The notes beneath the pieces are model-generated. The model was not told where the DNA came from. It saw only the letters and a program-made list of their open reading frames with translations, and searched no databases. Shown here in pieces: positions 33,611 through 44,410 of a stretch of 64,000 bases of DNA. Position 1 is the first letter of the stretch. Every line of letters begins with the position of its first letter. The position numbers were made by a program, and so were the translations under genes. This DNA comes from Cupriavidus sp. IDO. Lineage in GTDB: Bacteria; Pseudomonadota; Gammaproteobacteria; Burkholderiales; Burkholderiaceae. Location of the stretch: NCBI RefSeq assembly GCF_000812465.1, contig NZ_JWMA01000027.1, positions 62,001 through 126,000 on the forward strand. The letters are read 5' to 3'.

Positions 33611-36600
33611 GTGTCGAGCAAGCAGCTGATCCGAATTCGTGGCGCCCGCCAGCACAACCTGAAGGATGTCGATCTCGACCTGCGCCCCGGCGAGATGACC
33701 GTGGTGACCGGTCCATCGGGATCGGGCAAGTCGAGCCTGGTGTTCGATACGCTCTACGCGGAAGGGCAGCGCCGCTACGTCGAGACCTTCAGCGCCTACG
33801 CCCGCCAGTTCCTGGACCGCATGGACCGGCCGCAGGTGGACCGCGTCGACGGGGTGCCGCCGGCCATCGCCATCGACCAGACCAACCCGGTGCGCAGCTC
33901 GCGCTCGACCGTCGGCACGATGACGGAGCTGAACGACCACCTGAAGCTGCTCTATGCCCGCGCGGCGGAACTGTTCGACAAGCAGACCGCGCAGCCGGTG
34001 CGCCATGACTCGCCGGAAACGATCTATGCCGAACTGCTCGCCCGCACGGCGCAGGGCCAGCCGCATCACGACGCGCGGCTGGTGGTGACGTTCCCGGTGG
34101 AGCTGCCGGAATCCGCCACCGAGGAAGAAGTCCAGCAGTGGCTGTCCGTCAGCGGCTATACGCGCGTGCAGGCGCAGCGCGTGGTCCAGTCGCCCACCGG
34201 CGCGCGCAAGATGCTGGATGTGGTGGCCGACCGGTTCCGCATCGGCAGCGCGGAGAAAGTGCGCGTGGTCGAAGCCATCGAGGCCTCGCTCAAGCGTGGC
34301 GGCGGGCGCGTCAATATCTACGTGCTGACTGACGGCGAGGACGGCCCCGTGTGGCGCTTCTCGACCGGCCTGCACAGCCCTGACAGCGACCTGCGCTATG
34401 CCGATCCGCAGCCGGCGCTGTTCTCCTTCAACTCCGCCTATGGCGCGTGCGAGACCTGCCGCGGGTTTGGCCGCGTGATCGGCGTCGATCTCGGGCTGGT
34501 GATTCCCGATGCGCGCAAAACGCTGCGCGAAGGCGCCATCAAGCCGATGCAGACCCCTGCCTGGAAGGAATGCCAGGACGACCTGATGCGCTACGCGGTC
34601 AAGGCGGACATCCCGCGCGATACGCCGTGGTCGGAGCTGACGGAAGCGCAGCGGCACTGGGTCATCCATGGCTCGCCGGACTGGAACGGCCAGTGGAACA
34701 AGCACTGGTACGGCGTGATGCGGTTCTTCAGCTACCTGGAGTCTAAGGCCTACAAGATGCACATCCGTGTGCTGCTGTCCAAGTACCGCAGCTACACGCC
34801 GTGCGAGACCTGCGGCGGCGCGCGCCTGAAGACCGAATCGCTGCTGTGGCGCCTGGGCTCGAAGGACAACGCCGATGCCGTGCTGGCGCCCCAACGCCGC
34901 TTCCTGCCGCGCGGCGTGGACTGGGACCGCACGCAGCTCCAGGCGCTGCCGGGCCTGACCGTCCATGACCTGATGCTCCTGCCGATCGAGCGCATCCGCC
35001 GCTTCTTCGACGACCTGACACTGCCCAGCGCCATGCTGGACGACGCGCTCAAGCTGCTGCTGGCCGAAGTGCGCACGCGGCTGAAGTACCTGTGCGACGT
35101 CGGCCTCAGCTACCTGACGCTGGACCGGCAAAGCCGCACGCTGTCGGGCGGCGAAGTCCAGCGGATCAACCTGACTACCGCCCTCGGCACCTCGCTGGTC
35201 AACACGCTGTTCGTGCTGGACGAGCCCAGCATCGGCCTGCATCCGCGCGATCTCAACCGCATCGTCGAGGCGATGCACCGCCTGCGCGATGCGGGCAACA
35301 CGCTGGTGGTGGTCGAGCACGATCCTTCCGTGATGCTGGCCGCCGACCGGCTGATCGACATGGGCCCCGGCCCGGGTGAGCGCGGCGGCAATATCATCTA
35401 CGACGGCACGCCGGCGGAGATCCGCACGGCCGGCACGCTGACCGGCGACTACCTGGGCGGGCGCCGCCGCGTGGCCGATGCCTCGCACTGGCAGCGCCGG
35501 CCGGTGGACGCGAAGCTGCCGCGCATCGTGCTGGAAGGCGCGACCGAGCACAACCTGCAGGACGTGACAGTGGAAATTCCGCTGCAGCGGCTGGTCTGCG
35601 TGACCGGCGTGTCCGGCTCGGGCAAGTCCACGCTGCTGCAGGACGTGCTGCATCCCGCGATGGCGCGGCAATTCGGCAAGGCGACCGAGTCGCCAGGCGC
35701 GTACCGCAAGCTGAGCGGCGCAGATCTTGTCGACGACGTGGTGTTCGTCGACCAGTCGCCCATCGGCAAGACCGCGCGTTCCAACCCCGCCAGCTACGTC
35801 GGCGCATTCGACGAGATCCGCAAGATCTTCGCCAAGGCGCCGATGGCGCTGCAGCGCAGCTATACCGCCGGCACATTCAGCTTCAATTCGGGCGACGGAC
35901 GCTGCCCGACCTGCGGCGGCTCGGGCTTCGAGCACGTCGAGATGCAGTTCCTCAGCGACGTCTACCTGCGCTGCCCGGATTGCGACGGCACCCGCTACCG
36001 CCCCGAAGTGCTCGAGGTGAAGATCGAGCGTGCCGTGGCCGGCCAGCCGGCCCGCGCATTGAGCATTGCCGATGTGCTGGAGTTGACCGTCAGCGAGGCT
36101 GCTACGTATTTTGCCGACGATGCCGCCGTGCTGCGCGTGCTGCAGCCGATTGTCGATGTCGGCCTGGAGTACGTGAAGCTGGGCCAGCCGGTGCCGACGC
36201 TGTCGGGCGGCGAGGCGCAGCGCCTGAAGCTGGCTGGCTTCCTGGCCGAGGCCGCGCAGGCCACGCCTGGCAAAGGCAAGGCCAGCACCATGCCGCGGCG
36301 GCTCTTCATGTTCGACGAGCCAACCACCGGCCTGCATTTTGACGACATCGCCAAGCTGATGCGCGCCTTCGGCAAGCTGCTGGACAGCGGGCATTCGCTG
36401 ATCGTGATCGAGCACAACCTTGACGTGATCCGCGCCGCCGACTGGCTGATCGACCTCGGTCCCGAAGGCGGCGATGCGGGCGGGCGCGTGGTCTGCACCG
36501 GCACGCCTGACGACGTGAAGGGCTGCGCCGAGTCCCATACCGGGCAGGCGCTGATCCACTATGACGCGGCGCTGGGCGAAGCCGGCACGCTGGCCGCGGA

Positions 36601-39484
36601 GCGCGCCGAAAGCGAAGGCATTCCGCTGCAGGCCGCCCTGCAGGCACGGCGTGCGCGCCGCGAGGTGGAAGGCGAGGACGTGGTGCGTATTGTCAATGCG
36701 CACGAGCACAACCTGAAGTCGCTCAATGTCGATATCCCGCACGGCAAGTTCAATGTGGTCACGGGCGTGTCTGGCTCCGGCAAGTCGACGCTGGCATTCG
36801 ACATCCTGTTTCACGAAGGGCAGCGCCGCTACCTGGAATCGCTCAATGCCTACGCGCGTTCGATCGTGCAGCCGGCGGGCCGGCCCGAAGTGGATGCGGT
36901 CTACGGCATTCCGCCCACCGTGGCGATCGAGCAGCGCCTGTCGCGCGGCGGCCGCAAGAGCACGGTGGCGACCACGTCCGAGGTCTGGCACTTCCTGCGC
37001 CTGCTGTACGTGAAGCTGGGCATCCAGCATTGCGTGCATGACGGCGCGCCGGTGACTTCGCAAAGCCCGGAGTCGATTGCCGCCCAGCTGCTGCGCGACC
37101 ATCGCGGCCAGCATGTCGGGCTGCTGGCGCCGCTGGTGGTGAACCGCAAGGGGGTCTATACCGACCTGGCCAAGTGGGCCAAGGCGCGTGGCAATACGCA
37201 CCTGCGCGTCGATGGCGAATTCCTGCCGGTCGATCCGTGGCCGCGCCTGGACCGCTTCCGCGAACACACCATCGAGCTGCCGGTGGGCGACCTGGTGGTG
37301 TCCGCCGAGAATGAAGCCGACCTGCGTGCACTGCTGGCGCAGACGCTGGAGGCCGGTAAGGGCGTGATGCACCTGCTGGCGCCGCTCGACGGCCTGCACG
37401 ACGCCATGCACAACGGCGACGGCACCGCGCACGTGGGCGAGGTCAAGGTGTTCTCGACCAAGCGCGCCTGCCCGGTGTGCGGCACCAGCTATCCCGAGCT
37501 GGACCCGCGCATGTTCTCGTACAACAGCAAGCACGGCTGGTGCACCACCTGCGTCGGCACCGGGCTGGCGCTGACGCGCGAACAGCGCGCCGCGTATGAC
37601 GATACCGTGCTGGGCGATGACAATCGCGGCCGCGAACAGAGCCTGCCGTCGGAAGAGCAGGAGCCGGAAGGCGTGGGCGACAGCCCGTGCCCGGACTGCC
37701 ACGGCACGCGCCTGAACCCGGTGGCGGGGGCGGTGACGTTCGACGAGCACGCCATCGTCGATGTGGCGCAATGGACCGTGTCCGACACCCGCCGCTGGGT
37801 CGATGGCCTGCGCCTCACCGGGCGCGATGCCGAAATTGCCCGCGACGTGATCAGCGAGATCGGCAGCCGGCTGCAGTTCCTGGAAGAAGTGGGCCTGGGC
37901 TACCTGAGCCTGGACCGCGCCGCGCCCAGCCTCTCTGGTGGCGAAGCCCAGCGCATCCGCCTGGCCGCGCAGCTCGGCAGCAACCTGCAGGGCGTCTGCT
38001 ATGTGCTGGACGAGCCCACCATCGGCCTGCATCCGCGCGACAACCAGATCCTGCTCAACGCGCTGCGCAAGCTTGGCGACAAAGGCAACACGCTGGTGGT
38101 GGTGGAGCACGACGAAGACACTATCCGCCGCGCCGACCACATCATCGATATCGGCCCGGGCGCCGGCAAGCGCGGCGGCACGCTGGTGGCGCAGGGCAGC
38201 GTTGCGGACCTGTCCGCGGCGCCGGCCTCGACCACTGGCCAGTTCCTCGCGCAACCGATCATCCATCCGCTGCAGGCAAGGCGTCCGGTGAAGCCCGGCG
38301 CTGCCGGCAAGCCGGCCGATCCGCCTGAATGGCTGACCGTGCAAGGCGCGTCGCTGCACAACCTGCGCAAGGTGACCGCGCGCATTCCGCTGTCGCGGCT
38401 GGTGGCGATCACGGGCGTATCCGGCTCGGGCAAGTCCACGCTGGCGCGCGACGTGCTGATGACCAACCTGCTCGATGCGGTGGGCCGTTCGGTGCTGTCG
38501 TCGCCGGCCACGCGGCGCGCGCGCAATGCCGCAAAGGAAGAGACGAAGGCCGCGAAGGCAGGCGCGAAGAAGCCGCTCAACGTCGAACACAACTGGTATG
38601 GCTGCGATGCCATCACCGGCTGGGCATCGATCGACCGCGTGCTCGAAGTCGACCAGACCCCGATCGGCAAGACGCCGCGCTCGTGCCCGGCCACCTATAT
38701 CGGCGTGTGGGACACCATCCGCCGGCTCTTTGCCGATACGCTGGAAGCGCGCGCACGCGGCTACACGGCCTCGCGCTTCTCGTTCAACACCGGCGACGGC
38801 CGCTGCCCGGCATGCGAAGGGCAGGGCGTGCGCACCATCGGGATGAGCTTCCTGCCGGACGTGAAGGTGCCGTGCGATGTCTGCCACGGGCAGCGCTTCA
38901 ACCCGGAGACACTGGCCGTGACCTGGCGCGGCAAGAACATCGGCGACGTGCTGACGATGGAGATCGACGAGGCGGTGGAGTTCTTCTCCGCCATGTCGAA
39001 TATCGCGCATCCGCTGCAGCTGATGAAGGACGTGGGGCTGGGCTACCTGACCCTCGGCCAGCCGTCGCCGACGCTCTCGGGCGGCGAGGCCCAGCGCATC
39101 AAGCTGGTCACGGAACTCAGCAAGGTGCGCGACGACATCACCCGCCGCGGCCAGAAGGCGCCGCACACGCTGTACGTGCTGGACGAACCGACCGTGGGCC
39201 TGCACATGGCCGACGTGGCGCGCCTGATCCGCGTGCTGCACCGGCTGACCGACGGCGGCCACAGCGTGGTGGTGATCGAGCACGACCTGGACGTGATTGC
39301 GGAAGCCGATTGGATCCTGGACCTGGGCCCGGAAGGCGGCGCGGGCGGCGGCACGATCGTCGGCGCGGCCGATCCGGAGAAGCTGTCGCGGATCGCCGCC
39401 AGCCACACGGGCGCAGCGCTGGTCCCGGTGCTCGCGCGCGGGCAGGAGCAGGATGCCGTGGTGGAGCGCAGTGCCGCGACCTGA
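33611..39484 (+). CDS. uvrA: Double-length (tandem) UvrA-like excinuclease ATPase
   Basis: A 1957-residue protein made of two UvrA-like copies in one chain, twice the ~940 residues of UvrA. Four Walker A motifs: 34-41 (GPSGSGKS), 666-673, 1052-1059 and 1602-1609 (GVSGSGKS). Four LSGGE signatures, each followed by a D-E-P Walker B. Zinc modules include 'CETCGG', 'CPTCGGSG', 'CPDCDG', 'CPVCGTS', 'CPDCHG', 'CPACEGQG' and 'CDVCHG'. Start is GTG with only a weak AAAGAGA ahead. Known UvrA works as a dimer in damage recognition; here the dimer may be internal. Long UvrA forms exist in other beta-proteobacteria. The symbol denotes family, and a separate normal uvrA is expected elsewhere. Confidence 0.95.
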   Translation: MSSKQLIRIRGARQHNLKDVDLDLRPGEMTVVTGPSGSGKSSLVFDTLYAEGQRRYVETFSAYARQFLDRMDRPQVDRVDGVPPAIAIDQTNPVRSSRSTVGTMTELNDHLKLLYARAAELFDKQTAQPVRHDSPETIYAELLARTAQGQPHHDARLVVTFPVELPESATEEEVQQWLSVSGYTRVQAQRVVQSPTGARKMLDVVADRFRIGSAEKVRVVEAIEASLKRGGGRVNIYVLTDGEDGPVWRFSTGLHSPDSDLRYADPQPALFSFNSAYGACETCRGFGRVIGVDLGLVIPDARKTLREGAIKPMQTPAWKECQDDLMRYAVKADIPRDTPWSELTEAQRHWVIHGSPDWNGQWNKHWYGVMRFFSYLESKAYKMHIRVLLSKYRSYTPCETCGGARLKTESLLWRLGSKDNADAVLAPQRRFLPRGVDWDRTQLQALPGLTVHDLMLLPIERIRRFFDDLTLPSAMLDDALKLLLAEVRTRLKYLCDVGLSYLTLDRQSRTLSGGEVQRINLTTALGTSLVNTLFVLDEPSIGLHPRDLNRIVEAMHRLRDAGNTLVVVEHDPSVMLAADRLIDMGPGPGERGGNIIYDGTPAEIRTAGTLTGDYLGGRRRVADASHWQRRPVDAKLPRIVLEGATEHNLQDVTVEIPLQRLVCVTGVSGSGKSTLLQDVLHPAMARQFGKATESPGAYRKLSGADLVDDVVFVDQSPIGKTARSNPASYVGAFDEIRKIFAKAPMALQRSYTAGTFSFNSGDGRCPTCGGSGFEHVEMQFLSDVYLRCPDCDGTRYRPEVLEVKIERAVAGQPARALSIADVLELTVSEAATYFADDAAVLRVLQPIVDVGLEYVKLGQPVPTLSGGEAQRLKLAGFLAEAAQATPGKGKASTMPRRLFMFDEPTTGLHFDDIAKLMRAFGKLLDSGHSLIVIEHNLDVIRAADWLIDLGPEGGDAGGRVVCTGTPDDVKGCAESHTGQALIHYDAALGEAGTLAAERAESEGIPLQAALQARRARREVEGEDVVRIVNAHEHNLKSLNVDIPHGKFNVVTGVSGSGKSTLAFDILFHEGQRRYLESLNAYARSIVQPAGRPEVDAVYGIPPTVAIEQRLSRGGRKSTVATTSEVWHFLRLLYVKLGIQHCVHDGAPVTSQSPESIAAQLLRDHRGQHVGLLAPLVVNRKGVYTDLAKWAKARGNTHLRVDGEFLPVDPWPRLDRFREHTIELPVGDLVVSAENEADLRALLAQTLEAGKGVMHLLAPLDGLHDAMHNGDGTAHVGEVKVFSTKRACPVCGTSYPELDPRMFSYNSKHGWCTTCVGTGLALTREQRAAYDDTVLGDDNRGREQSLPSEEQEPEGVGDSPCPDCHGTRLNPVAGAVTFDEHAIVDVAQWTVSDTRRWVDGLRLTGRDAEIARDVISEIGSRLQFLEEVGLGYLSLDRAAPSLSGGEAQRIRLAAQLGSNLQGVCYVLDEPTIGLHPRDNQILLNALRKLGDKGNTLVVVEHDEDTIRRADHIIDIGPGAGKRGGTLVAQGSVADLSAAPASTTGQFLAQPIIHPLQARRPVKPGAAGKPADPPEWLTVQGASLHNLRKVTARIPLSRLVAITGVSGSGKSTLARDVLMTNLLDAVGRSVLSSPATRRARNAAKEETKAAKAGAKKPLNVEHNWYGCDAITGWASIDRVLEVDQTPIGKTPRSCPATYIGVWDTIRRLFADTLEARARGYTASRFSFNTGDGRCPACEGQGVRTIGMSFLPDVKVPCDVCHGQRFNPETLAVTWRGKNIGDVLTMEIDEAVEFFSAMSNIAHPLQLMKDVGLGYLTLGQPSPTLSGGEAQRIKLVTELSKVRDDITRRGQKAPHTLYVLDEPTVGLHMADVARLIRVLHRLTDGGHSVVVIEHDLDVIAEADWILDLGPEGGAGGGTIVGAADPEKLSRIAASHTGAALVPVLARGQEQDAVVERSAAT

Positions 39485-39491
39485 AGCGGAA

Positions 39492-39509
39492 CCGGGCCTT
39501 CGTGCCCGG
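39492..39509. terminator. Stem-loop between uvrA and a Bug receptor gene
   Basis: CCGGGC (39492-39497) and GCCCGG (39504-39509) pair round CTTCGT; the next bases are GCTTCGTT. It sits in the 31-bp gap between convergent genes. Short T run, so efficiency is uncertain. Confidence 0.55.
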
Positions 39510-39515
39510 GCTTCG

Positions 39516-40559
39516 TTATGAAATGGGATCGTGATCCTGCGGGACGATGCCGGCGGCATCGGCCACCATCGTCCACTTCCGCGCCTCGCGTTGTATCAGG
39601 TCGGCAAATTCAGAGGGCGTGGAGCCGGCCGGGGTGGCCAATTGCCCTTCAATAGCCAGTTGCACGGCAGGCGCCTCCAGCGCTTGCCGGACCGCTGCAT
39701 TGAGCCGGTCGACAATCGGTGCGGCCAGGCCCGCGGGCGCAACCAGTCCCAGCCACACCCCGGTCTCGAAGCCGGCCAGCCCCAGCTCCGCCAGCGTGGG
39801 GAGGTCCGGCAGCGCCGGCAGCCGCTGCGTTGCCGCGATACCCAGAAGGCGGATCTCCGGTACAGGGCGGAGCAACGCGACGACACCCGCCGGAGTCAGG
39901 GCGGCGTGGAGATGGCCGCCGCGAAGATCGGCCGTCAGCCGCGCGCCTGTCGCGTACTGGATGATGTCCACACTGCTTGCCCGGATGGCACGCCGGAACC
40001 ACTCCGTCGCCAGGCGGGTGACGCAATCCAGCACGCCAAAGCTTAGCCGCTCGCCGGCTGCGGCCGCGGCCATCATCGCGCCATAGCTGGACGCGCTGCC
40101 GTATGCAGATCCGACCAGGATCAATGAAGCGGTGCTGACCAGCGAAACCGGGCTGAAATCCTCTCCGGCATCGAACGGGACCTCCTTCCGCAGCAGCGGA
40201 CTGATGGCCAGTCCGGTCGACGCCATCCCCAGCATGTAGCCGTCCGGAACAGCGCTTGCCACCGGGTGCATGGCCATGGCGTCGTCGGCGCCCACGTGGT
40301 TTTCCACGGCAACCGGCACGCCAAGATGCGAGGCCATGGCGGCGGCCAGGACCCGCGCCTGCGTATCCATGCCCGCGCCTGGCTCGCCCGGGATGATGAG
40401 GGTGACCGGCTTCGCGGGATAGGGCCGGGGTGCAGCGGGTGTCGAGGCCAGCGCCGCCGCCAGCGCCACCATGTGGAGCATGCGCGAACCGGAGCGCAGC
40501 TTGCGGCTGCCGCCTCTTATCATGGCGACTCCCATCGCCGCGACCCTGCCTGTGCTCAT
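39516..40559 (-). CDS. Bug/TctC family periplasmic solute-binding receptor
   Basis: A 347-residue receptor of the same family as the one at 390-1358. GGAGG lies 9 bases upstream of the ATG at 40559. After an N-terminal signal region with an Arg/Ser-rich start it shows 'YPAKPVTLIIPGEPGAGMD', 'PVAVENHVGADD', and 'LPDLPTLAELGLAGFETGVWLGLVAPAG'. The central part differs from the standard (no 'PYKG' motif; 'IIQYATGARLTADLRGGH' instead), so it is a divergent member. No transporter partner next to it; ligand unknown. Confidence 0.9.
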   Translation of the reverse strand: MSTGRVAAMGVAMIRGGSRKLRSGSRMLHMVALAAALASTPAAPRPYPAKPVTLIIPGEPGAGMDTQARVLAAAMASHLGVPVAVENHVGADDAMAMHPVASAVPDGYMLGMASTGLAISPLLRKEVPFDAGEDFSPVSLVSTASLILVGSAYGSASSYGAMMAAAAAGERLSFGVLDCVTRLATEWFRRAIRASSVDIIQYATGARLTADLRGGHLHAALTPAGVVALLRPVPEIRLLGIAATQRLPALPDLPTLAELGLAGFETGVWLGLVAPAGLAAPIVDRLNAAVRQALEAPAVQLAIEGQLATPAGSTPSEFADLIQREARKWTMVADAAGIVPQDHDPIS

Positions 40560-40793
40560 TGAACGGCCTCCTGCCGGTTGTAAGTTAGCCAGGCGCCTTG
40601 CCGACAAAGCATTGCCCCGCCAAGTACACCATAGGCGATAGCGCCAATCCTGGTATCACGGAGAAAGCCGGCAATCATCACTTTCCTCAAGTCTGCCGCG
40701 AAGCGCGGTGTACTGGCCATGGCACACGCCGCTGGGCATGGCTTTCGCTTGAACAGGCCTACTGGCGCGCACCAGCGCCATATGGAGGTAACC

Positions 40794-41132
40794 ATGAAGC
40801 ATCTTCGACTGAGTCATCTCATCCTCGCCGCGGCAGTGAGCGTGGCAGCCGTGCCGGTCTTCGCGCAGACCACGCAAGCCCCGCGCGACCCATACTCGCA
40901 GGGTGCGCGCACCGGCGACAAGTTCGATCCCTACACGCAGGGGGCCAATGCCACCACGCGCCAGGATTTGGCGCCCGCGCCAGCTGACCCCGCGATGCAG
41001 CCTCAGGGCACCGTGAGCAACGATCCGCTGATCCAGCGCCGGGTCGACCGCTACAACGACGCCACTCGCTGGGAAGGCCCGTTCCTTGGCACGCGCCTGG
41101 GTCCTCGCAGTAACTTCCTGGATGGCGCCTGA
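40794..41132 (+). CDS. Small exported protein, conserved in kind in Cupriavidus-like genomes
   Basis: A 112-residue protein with signal peptide (MKHLRLSHLILAAA... ending 'VFAQ') and a polar, low-complexity mature part rich in Asp, Gly, Tyr and Pro ('PRDPYSQGARTGDKFDPYTQGAN', a repeated D-P-Y-x-Q-G-A motif). GGAGG precedes the ATG at 40794. No known domain. Opens the group of small envelope/stress proteins. Confidence 0.75.
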   Translation: MKHLRLSHLILAAAVSVAAVPVFAQTTQAPRDPYSQGARTGDKFDPYTQGANATTRQDLAPAPADPAMQPQGTVSNDPLIQRRVDRYNDATRWEGPFLGTRLGPRSNFLDGA

Positions 41133-41216
41133 CTTGTAACGGACCGCTGCAGCGCCCGGTCGTCCCGGTGCTGCGTGCGTCCTCCTTACCGCCTGTTGTA
41201 ATTCCTGCGTGCCGCC

Positions 41217-42008
41217 GTGACCTCGACGCCGCCCCCGGTTCGCTCCCTGCTGCACAAGCCGGCAATCAGCCGGCTGTCTGTCGCGAGCTATAACATCCAC
41301 GGCGCGATCGGCACGGACCGGCGCTACGAGCCGGCGCGGATTTCCGATGTGCTGGCGGAGCTGGCCGCGGACATCATCGCGCTGCAGGAAGTGGAGTCGC
41401 GGGCCAGTGCCGAGCACACCCTCGAGTTCCTGGCCCGGCGCACCGGCATGCACGTGATTTCCGGCCCCGTGCGCATGCGGGGCGCGGCGGACTACGGCAA
41501 TGCGGTGCTGACGCGTTTTCGCCCGCTGGCGCAGACTCAGCTTGATCTGAGCGTGAAAGGCTGCGAGCCGCGTGGCGCCATCGATGCCACGCTGGCCTGC
41601 GAACTGCCGGGGTGGGGCGGGTGCGATCTGCGGCTGCGCGTGATCGCGACCCATCTCGGCCTGAGGCCCGGCGAGCGCAGGCACCAGGTCCGCCAGTTGC
41701 TCAACTACGCGGCAGCCTTGCCGCGCCTGCCTACCATCCTGCTGGGCGATGTCAACGAGTGGTTCCTGTGGGGCCGGCCATTGCGCTGGCTGCATGCGTA
41801 CTTTGAACAGAGGCCGCACGTGGCGACCTTCCCGTCGCGCCTGCCCGTACTGGCACTGGATCGCGTCTGGGCCTCGCCACGTGCGCATCTGGTATCGGTG
41901 TCCAGCCATCGAAGCGCGCTGGCGCGTGTGGCGTCCGACCACCTGCCGCTGGTGGCGCGCTTCGAGGTGCCGTTGCCGGCCCGAACCGCCAGCCTGCATG
42001 CGGCTTGA
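41217..42008 (+). CDS. Endonuclease/exonuclease/phosphatase (EEP) family protein
   Basis: A 263-residue phosphoesterase of the DNase I-like fold, starting at GTG 41217. Family motifs in order: 'VASYNIHGAIGTDRRY' (Asn), 'DIIALQEVES' (metal Glu), 'VIATHLGLRPGERRHQVRQL' (catalytic His), 'ILLGDVNEW' (Asp/Asn), and 'VASDHLPLVA' (final Asp-His). No signal peptide. Relatives act on DNA, phosphoinositides or sphingolipids; the substrate is not readable. It lies between small stress proteins on the same strand. Confidence 0.9.
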   Translation: MTSTPPPVRSLLHKPAISRLSVASYNIHGAIGTDRRYEPARISDVLAELAADIIALQEVESRASAEHTLEFLARRTGMHVISGPVRMRGAADYGNAVLTRFRPLAQTQLDLSVKGCEPRGAIDATLACELPGWGGCDLRLRVIATHLGLRPGERRHQVRQLLNYAAALPRLPTILLGDVNEWFLWGRPLRWLHAYFEQRPHVATFPSRLPVLALDRVWASPRAHLVSVSSHRSALARVASDHLPLVARFEVPLPARTASLHAA

Positions 42009-42124
42009 TTCCCGGTATGAAACTTGCCGCTGGCACGGTGCAGGGCATGCGGCCGTGGCTGTGTGGCTGTGTGCCTCTCCGACAACCCGCGCGGCCCACC
42101 GCGCATGACAGCAAGGAGCGTCAC

Positions 42125-42916
42125 ATGACACGAGGCTACGACTACCTGCGCAAACGTCCCGAACAGCACTATGGCGGCAACGAGCAGGGCTACAACGAAC
42201 CGCCTTACCGCAGCCGGCCGGGCCGGGAACGGGACCTGTCGGCGGGGCGCTATGGCAATACGGCGCGGCGCCTTCCGCTCGAGTCCGAGCGCGACCGCGG
42301 CGATGGCGCGGGCTACCAGGGCCGCCCCTACGACAGCCGCTACGATCCCTATGGCCGCACCGACGAGCGCAACCATGACCCTGATGCAGGCCGGCGCTAC
42401 GGCCGTTCCGGCTACCCCGATGAAGCGCGCCGCTACCGCGCGGAGGAGGCGCGCGGCTATCGGCGCCCGGTGCGGCGTTCCGTGCGTGAAGGCCCGGACG
42501 AAGACGACGAATGGATCGGTCTCTACGTGGAGGAATGGCGCTGGCCCGCCGAGCCGATGGAGACTCAACGCTGGCCTGGCGACTATGAGAGCGGCCGCCG
42601 CAGCCGGCCCTATGAAGACGAGCGTTATGCCGGCCGGGATCCGCTACGCGGCGAACGGGCCATGGCGCCGAAGAACTACCGCCGCCCGGATGACCGCATC
42701 CACGATGACGTCTGCGCGCGGCTCGCCCATGACCACACGGTGGATGTGAGCGAAGTCACGGTGCATGTTGCCGAGGGCGTGGTCACGCTGGAGGGCAAGG
42801 TCAATGACCGTCGCAGCAAGTACGATATCGAGGAGATTGCCCTGGATACTTTTGGCGTGCGCGATGTGGTGAATCATATCCACGTTCACCGCTACGGGAT
42901 GCTGGCTTCGGAGTAG
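42125..42916 (+). CDS. BON-domain protein with long Arg/Tyr-rich disordered region
   Basis: A 263-residue protein with AAGGAG eight bases ahead of the ATG at 42125. Residues 1-180 are low complexity, rich in Arg, Tyr, Gly, Asp and Glu, and probably disordered. Residues ~190-263 are a BON domain ('RIHDDVCARLAHDHTVDVSEVTVHVAEGVVTLEGKV' through 'VNHIHVHR'), a fold that binds phospholipid membranes in OsmY and relatives. There is no signal peptide, so location is unclear. Known relatives in Burkholderiales are often called SWFGD/BON stress proteins; that naming is tentative. Confidence 0.85.
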   Translation: MTRGYDYLRKRPEQHYGGNEQGYNEPPYRSRPGRERDLSAGRYGNTARRLPLESERDRGDGAGYQGRPYDSRYDPYGRTDERNHDPDAGRRYGRSGYPDEARRYRAEEARGYRRPVRRSVREGPDEDDEWIGLYVEEWRWPAEPMETQRWPGDYESGRRSRPYEDERYAGRDPLRGERAMAPKNYRRPDDRIHDDVCARLAHDHTVDVSEVTVHVAEGVVTLEGKVNDRRSKYDIEEIALDTFGVRDVVNHIHVHRYGMLASE

Positions 42917-42927
42917 GCGCGTCGAAC

Positions 42928-42972
42928 GAGGGCGGGGCAAGCGGCGCTGGCCGGCGCGGTTGCCCCGCCCTC
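42928..42972. terminator. Strong intrinsic terminator between convergent genes
   Basis: A perfect 13-bp stem: GAGGGCGGGGCAA (42928-42940) and TTGCCCCGCCCTC (42960-42972), followed by TCTTTG. It separates the BON protein gene from the convergent minus-strand genes and can act both ways. Confidence 0.75.
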
Positions 42973-42996
42973 TCTTTGTCATGCAGTAGCAGTCAG

Positions 42997-43326
42997 CTAC
43001 TTGCCAGACGAGCGGGGCGGATGCTCCTCCCGCTCCTCGGTACGGTCCGCGCGATCCACCGGCGTGTCGGCAGGAAGGCTTTCCGCCGCACGCGTGATCT
43101 CGCCGACATCCTCCTCCGGGACCTCGTCTTCCGGCGCTGCATGCGAGGCCACGTCGAGCTCGCCGAGTTCTTCCTCGATATCCTCGCTGCCAAGATCAAG
43201 GTCAGGGTCGAGCGTGCTCGGGATGCTGCCCGCCTCCGGATCGTGTGGACGCTTGCCGCGTGCGGCAACGTGCCTGCCTGCCGCGCGTGGATGCGGCCGT
43301 TTGCTGGGGCGTGCGGTCTTGCTCAT
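42997..43326 (-). CDS. Acidic low-complexity protein
   Basis: A 109-residue protein: basic N-terminal third (K, R, H, P) and strongly acidic remainder ('EDIEEELGELDVA', 'EDEVPEEDVGE'). GAGGAGAG lies before the ATG. Predicted to be disordered, with no known domain. It neighbours another small polar protein with the same orientation, 10 bases apart, and both are likely co-transcribed. Confidence 0.7.
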   Translation of the reverse strand: MSKTARPSKRPHPRAAGRHVAARGKRPHDPEAGSIPSTLDPDLDLGSEDIEEELGELDVASHAAPEDEVPEEDVGEITRAAESLPADTPVDRADRTEEREEHPPRSSGK

Positions 43327-43335
43327 AGGCTCTCC

Positions 43336-43557
43336 TCAGGTGTTCTCGACCGGCGGTTCATACTCTTCCGGCCGGCGTCCGGGCCGCCGCACCGAAGGCG
43401 GCTCCCCGTTCCTGTCCGGTACGTCGTGCTCCGGCTCGCGCTCGAGGTCGGTGCACCGGTCGCGGCCGGGCTTGCCGCGTTCATGCTCGACGTCGGGGCC
43501 CTGGTGATGTTCCGACGGCCGTTTGCCGTCCTGCGTGGTCTTGCGATGCGTAGCCAT
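43336..43557 (-). CDS. Small charged hypothetical protein
   Basis: A 73-residue polar protein rich in Arg, Glu, Asp, His and Pro ('KRPSEHHQGPDVEHERGKPGRD'). Start at 43557 has GGGGAG upstream. No domain recognised; likely disordered. Part of a three-gene minus-strand group with the exported BON protein and the acidic protein. Confidence 0.65.
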   Translation of the reverse strand: MATHRKTTQDGKRPSEHHQGPDVEHERGKPGRDRCTDLEREPEHDVPDRNGEPPSVRRPGRRPEEYEPPVENT

Positions 43558-43589
43558 GTCGGCTCCCCGTATCAAGGCGGATCGGCAGG

Positions 43590-43964
43590 TCAGTCCGTGC
43601 CGGCCCGCAGTTCGTCCGATACCGCCGTCACGCCGCGTACATCCCTGGCCAGCTTCATCACGGTGGCGCGCTGCGTGTCGTCCCGGACCGTGCCTTCCAG
43701 CTTCACCACGCCGTCGGTGGTGGTCACGCGGATATTGCCGGCGTTGAGCCCGTGGATCGCAGCCAGGCGCGCCTTGACTTCAGCGGTGATGGTGCGGTCG
43801 CTGGCGGCCTGCGTATCGCGCGGGGCCGCGGTGCGGCCGGTCGACGAAGGGGCCTCCGGTACATCGGTCGGCGCCGCCATGCCCGCGCCGCACAGCGTAG
43901 TGACGGCCAGCGCCAGCAGGGCATGGAGTGCCGGGCGCCGCGCATGATGCATGGTTGCGTTCAT
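43590..43964 (-). CDS. Exported BON-domain protein
   Basis: A 124-residue periplasmic protein: signal peptide (MNATMHHARRPALHALLALAV... ending 'GMAAP'), a short linker, and one BON domain ('DRTITAEVKARLAAIHGLNAGNIRVTTTDGVVKLEGTV' to 'VTAVSDEL'). GAAGGAG lies before the ATG at 43964. Related to OsmY-type envelope proteins induced by osmotic or other stress; here first of a three-gene minus-strand group. Confidence 0.9.
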   Translation of the reverse strand: MNATMHHARRPALHALLALAVTTLCGAGMAAPTDVPEAPSSTGRTAAPRDTQAASDRTITAEVKARLAAIHGLNAGNIRVTTTDGVVKLEGTVRDDTQRATVMKLARDVRGVTAVSDELRAGTD

Positions 43965-44410
43965 GGCCAGCTCCTTCAGGTGCATTGCGATCTGAGAACT
44001 CCGGTGCAGACCACTATGGCCTGCCATCCTGTCTGTCATCTGCAAGCTTCATTCCCGCCCCAGGCTGCACGCCAGGCGTGCGCCGGGCAGCGCGGTCAGC
44101 GTAGTTTTTACAGGAACGGCAGAAACTGCAGGGCATGCCGGGCCTGCTCACCGGCCTTCGGGGACGGGCGGCGCACTACCGCGCGGGTGGCTGCCGGGGG
44201 GAGTACGCGGCAGGTCACTTCGTCGCGCCAGGCGGACTGGCGCGCCGTTTGCGTGCGGGAAATGCGTGCCTATAGTGGAGAGGTAGATGCTGGCAGACAG
44301 GTATCCGGCCGGGACCGGCGAGCCCCGCCACAAACGGATGCCGGACACTCCTGCAGGAGTGCCTTCAGCGCAGCCGGCCGGGGGAACGGCACATCCGTTG
44401 CGAGACAGCT
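43965..44410. other. 446-bp divergent intergenic region
   Basis: Between the exported BON gene and the gene at 44411. No gene seen; it should hold both promoters. The one ordered signal is the 16-bp palindrome at 44346-44361. Confidence 0.5.
44346..44361. promoter_or_regulatory. Perfect 16-bp palindrome, possible operator
   Basis: CACTCCTGCAGGAGTG reads the same on both strands and lies 50 bases before the start at 44411. Position suits an operator; no family of regulator can be named. Confidence 0.35.

Noticed and set aside
33584-39559. A 1991-residue open frame on the minus strand covering the whole uvrA gene
   Set aside because: It mirrors the codon structure of the GC-rich tandem uvrA, has no family motif (mostly His, Arg, Ala and Gln), and no credible start. 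It is a frame shadow, not a gene.
40556-40795. Small minus-strand frame ending in an ATGA overlap with the Bug receptor start
   Set aside because: The overlap suggests coupling, but the 50-79 residue product has no motif, no clear start and overlaps the start of the divergent gene at 40794. Insufficient support.
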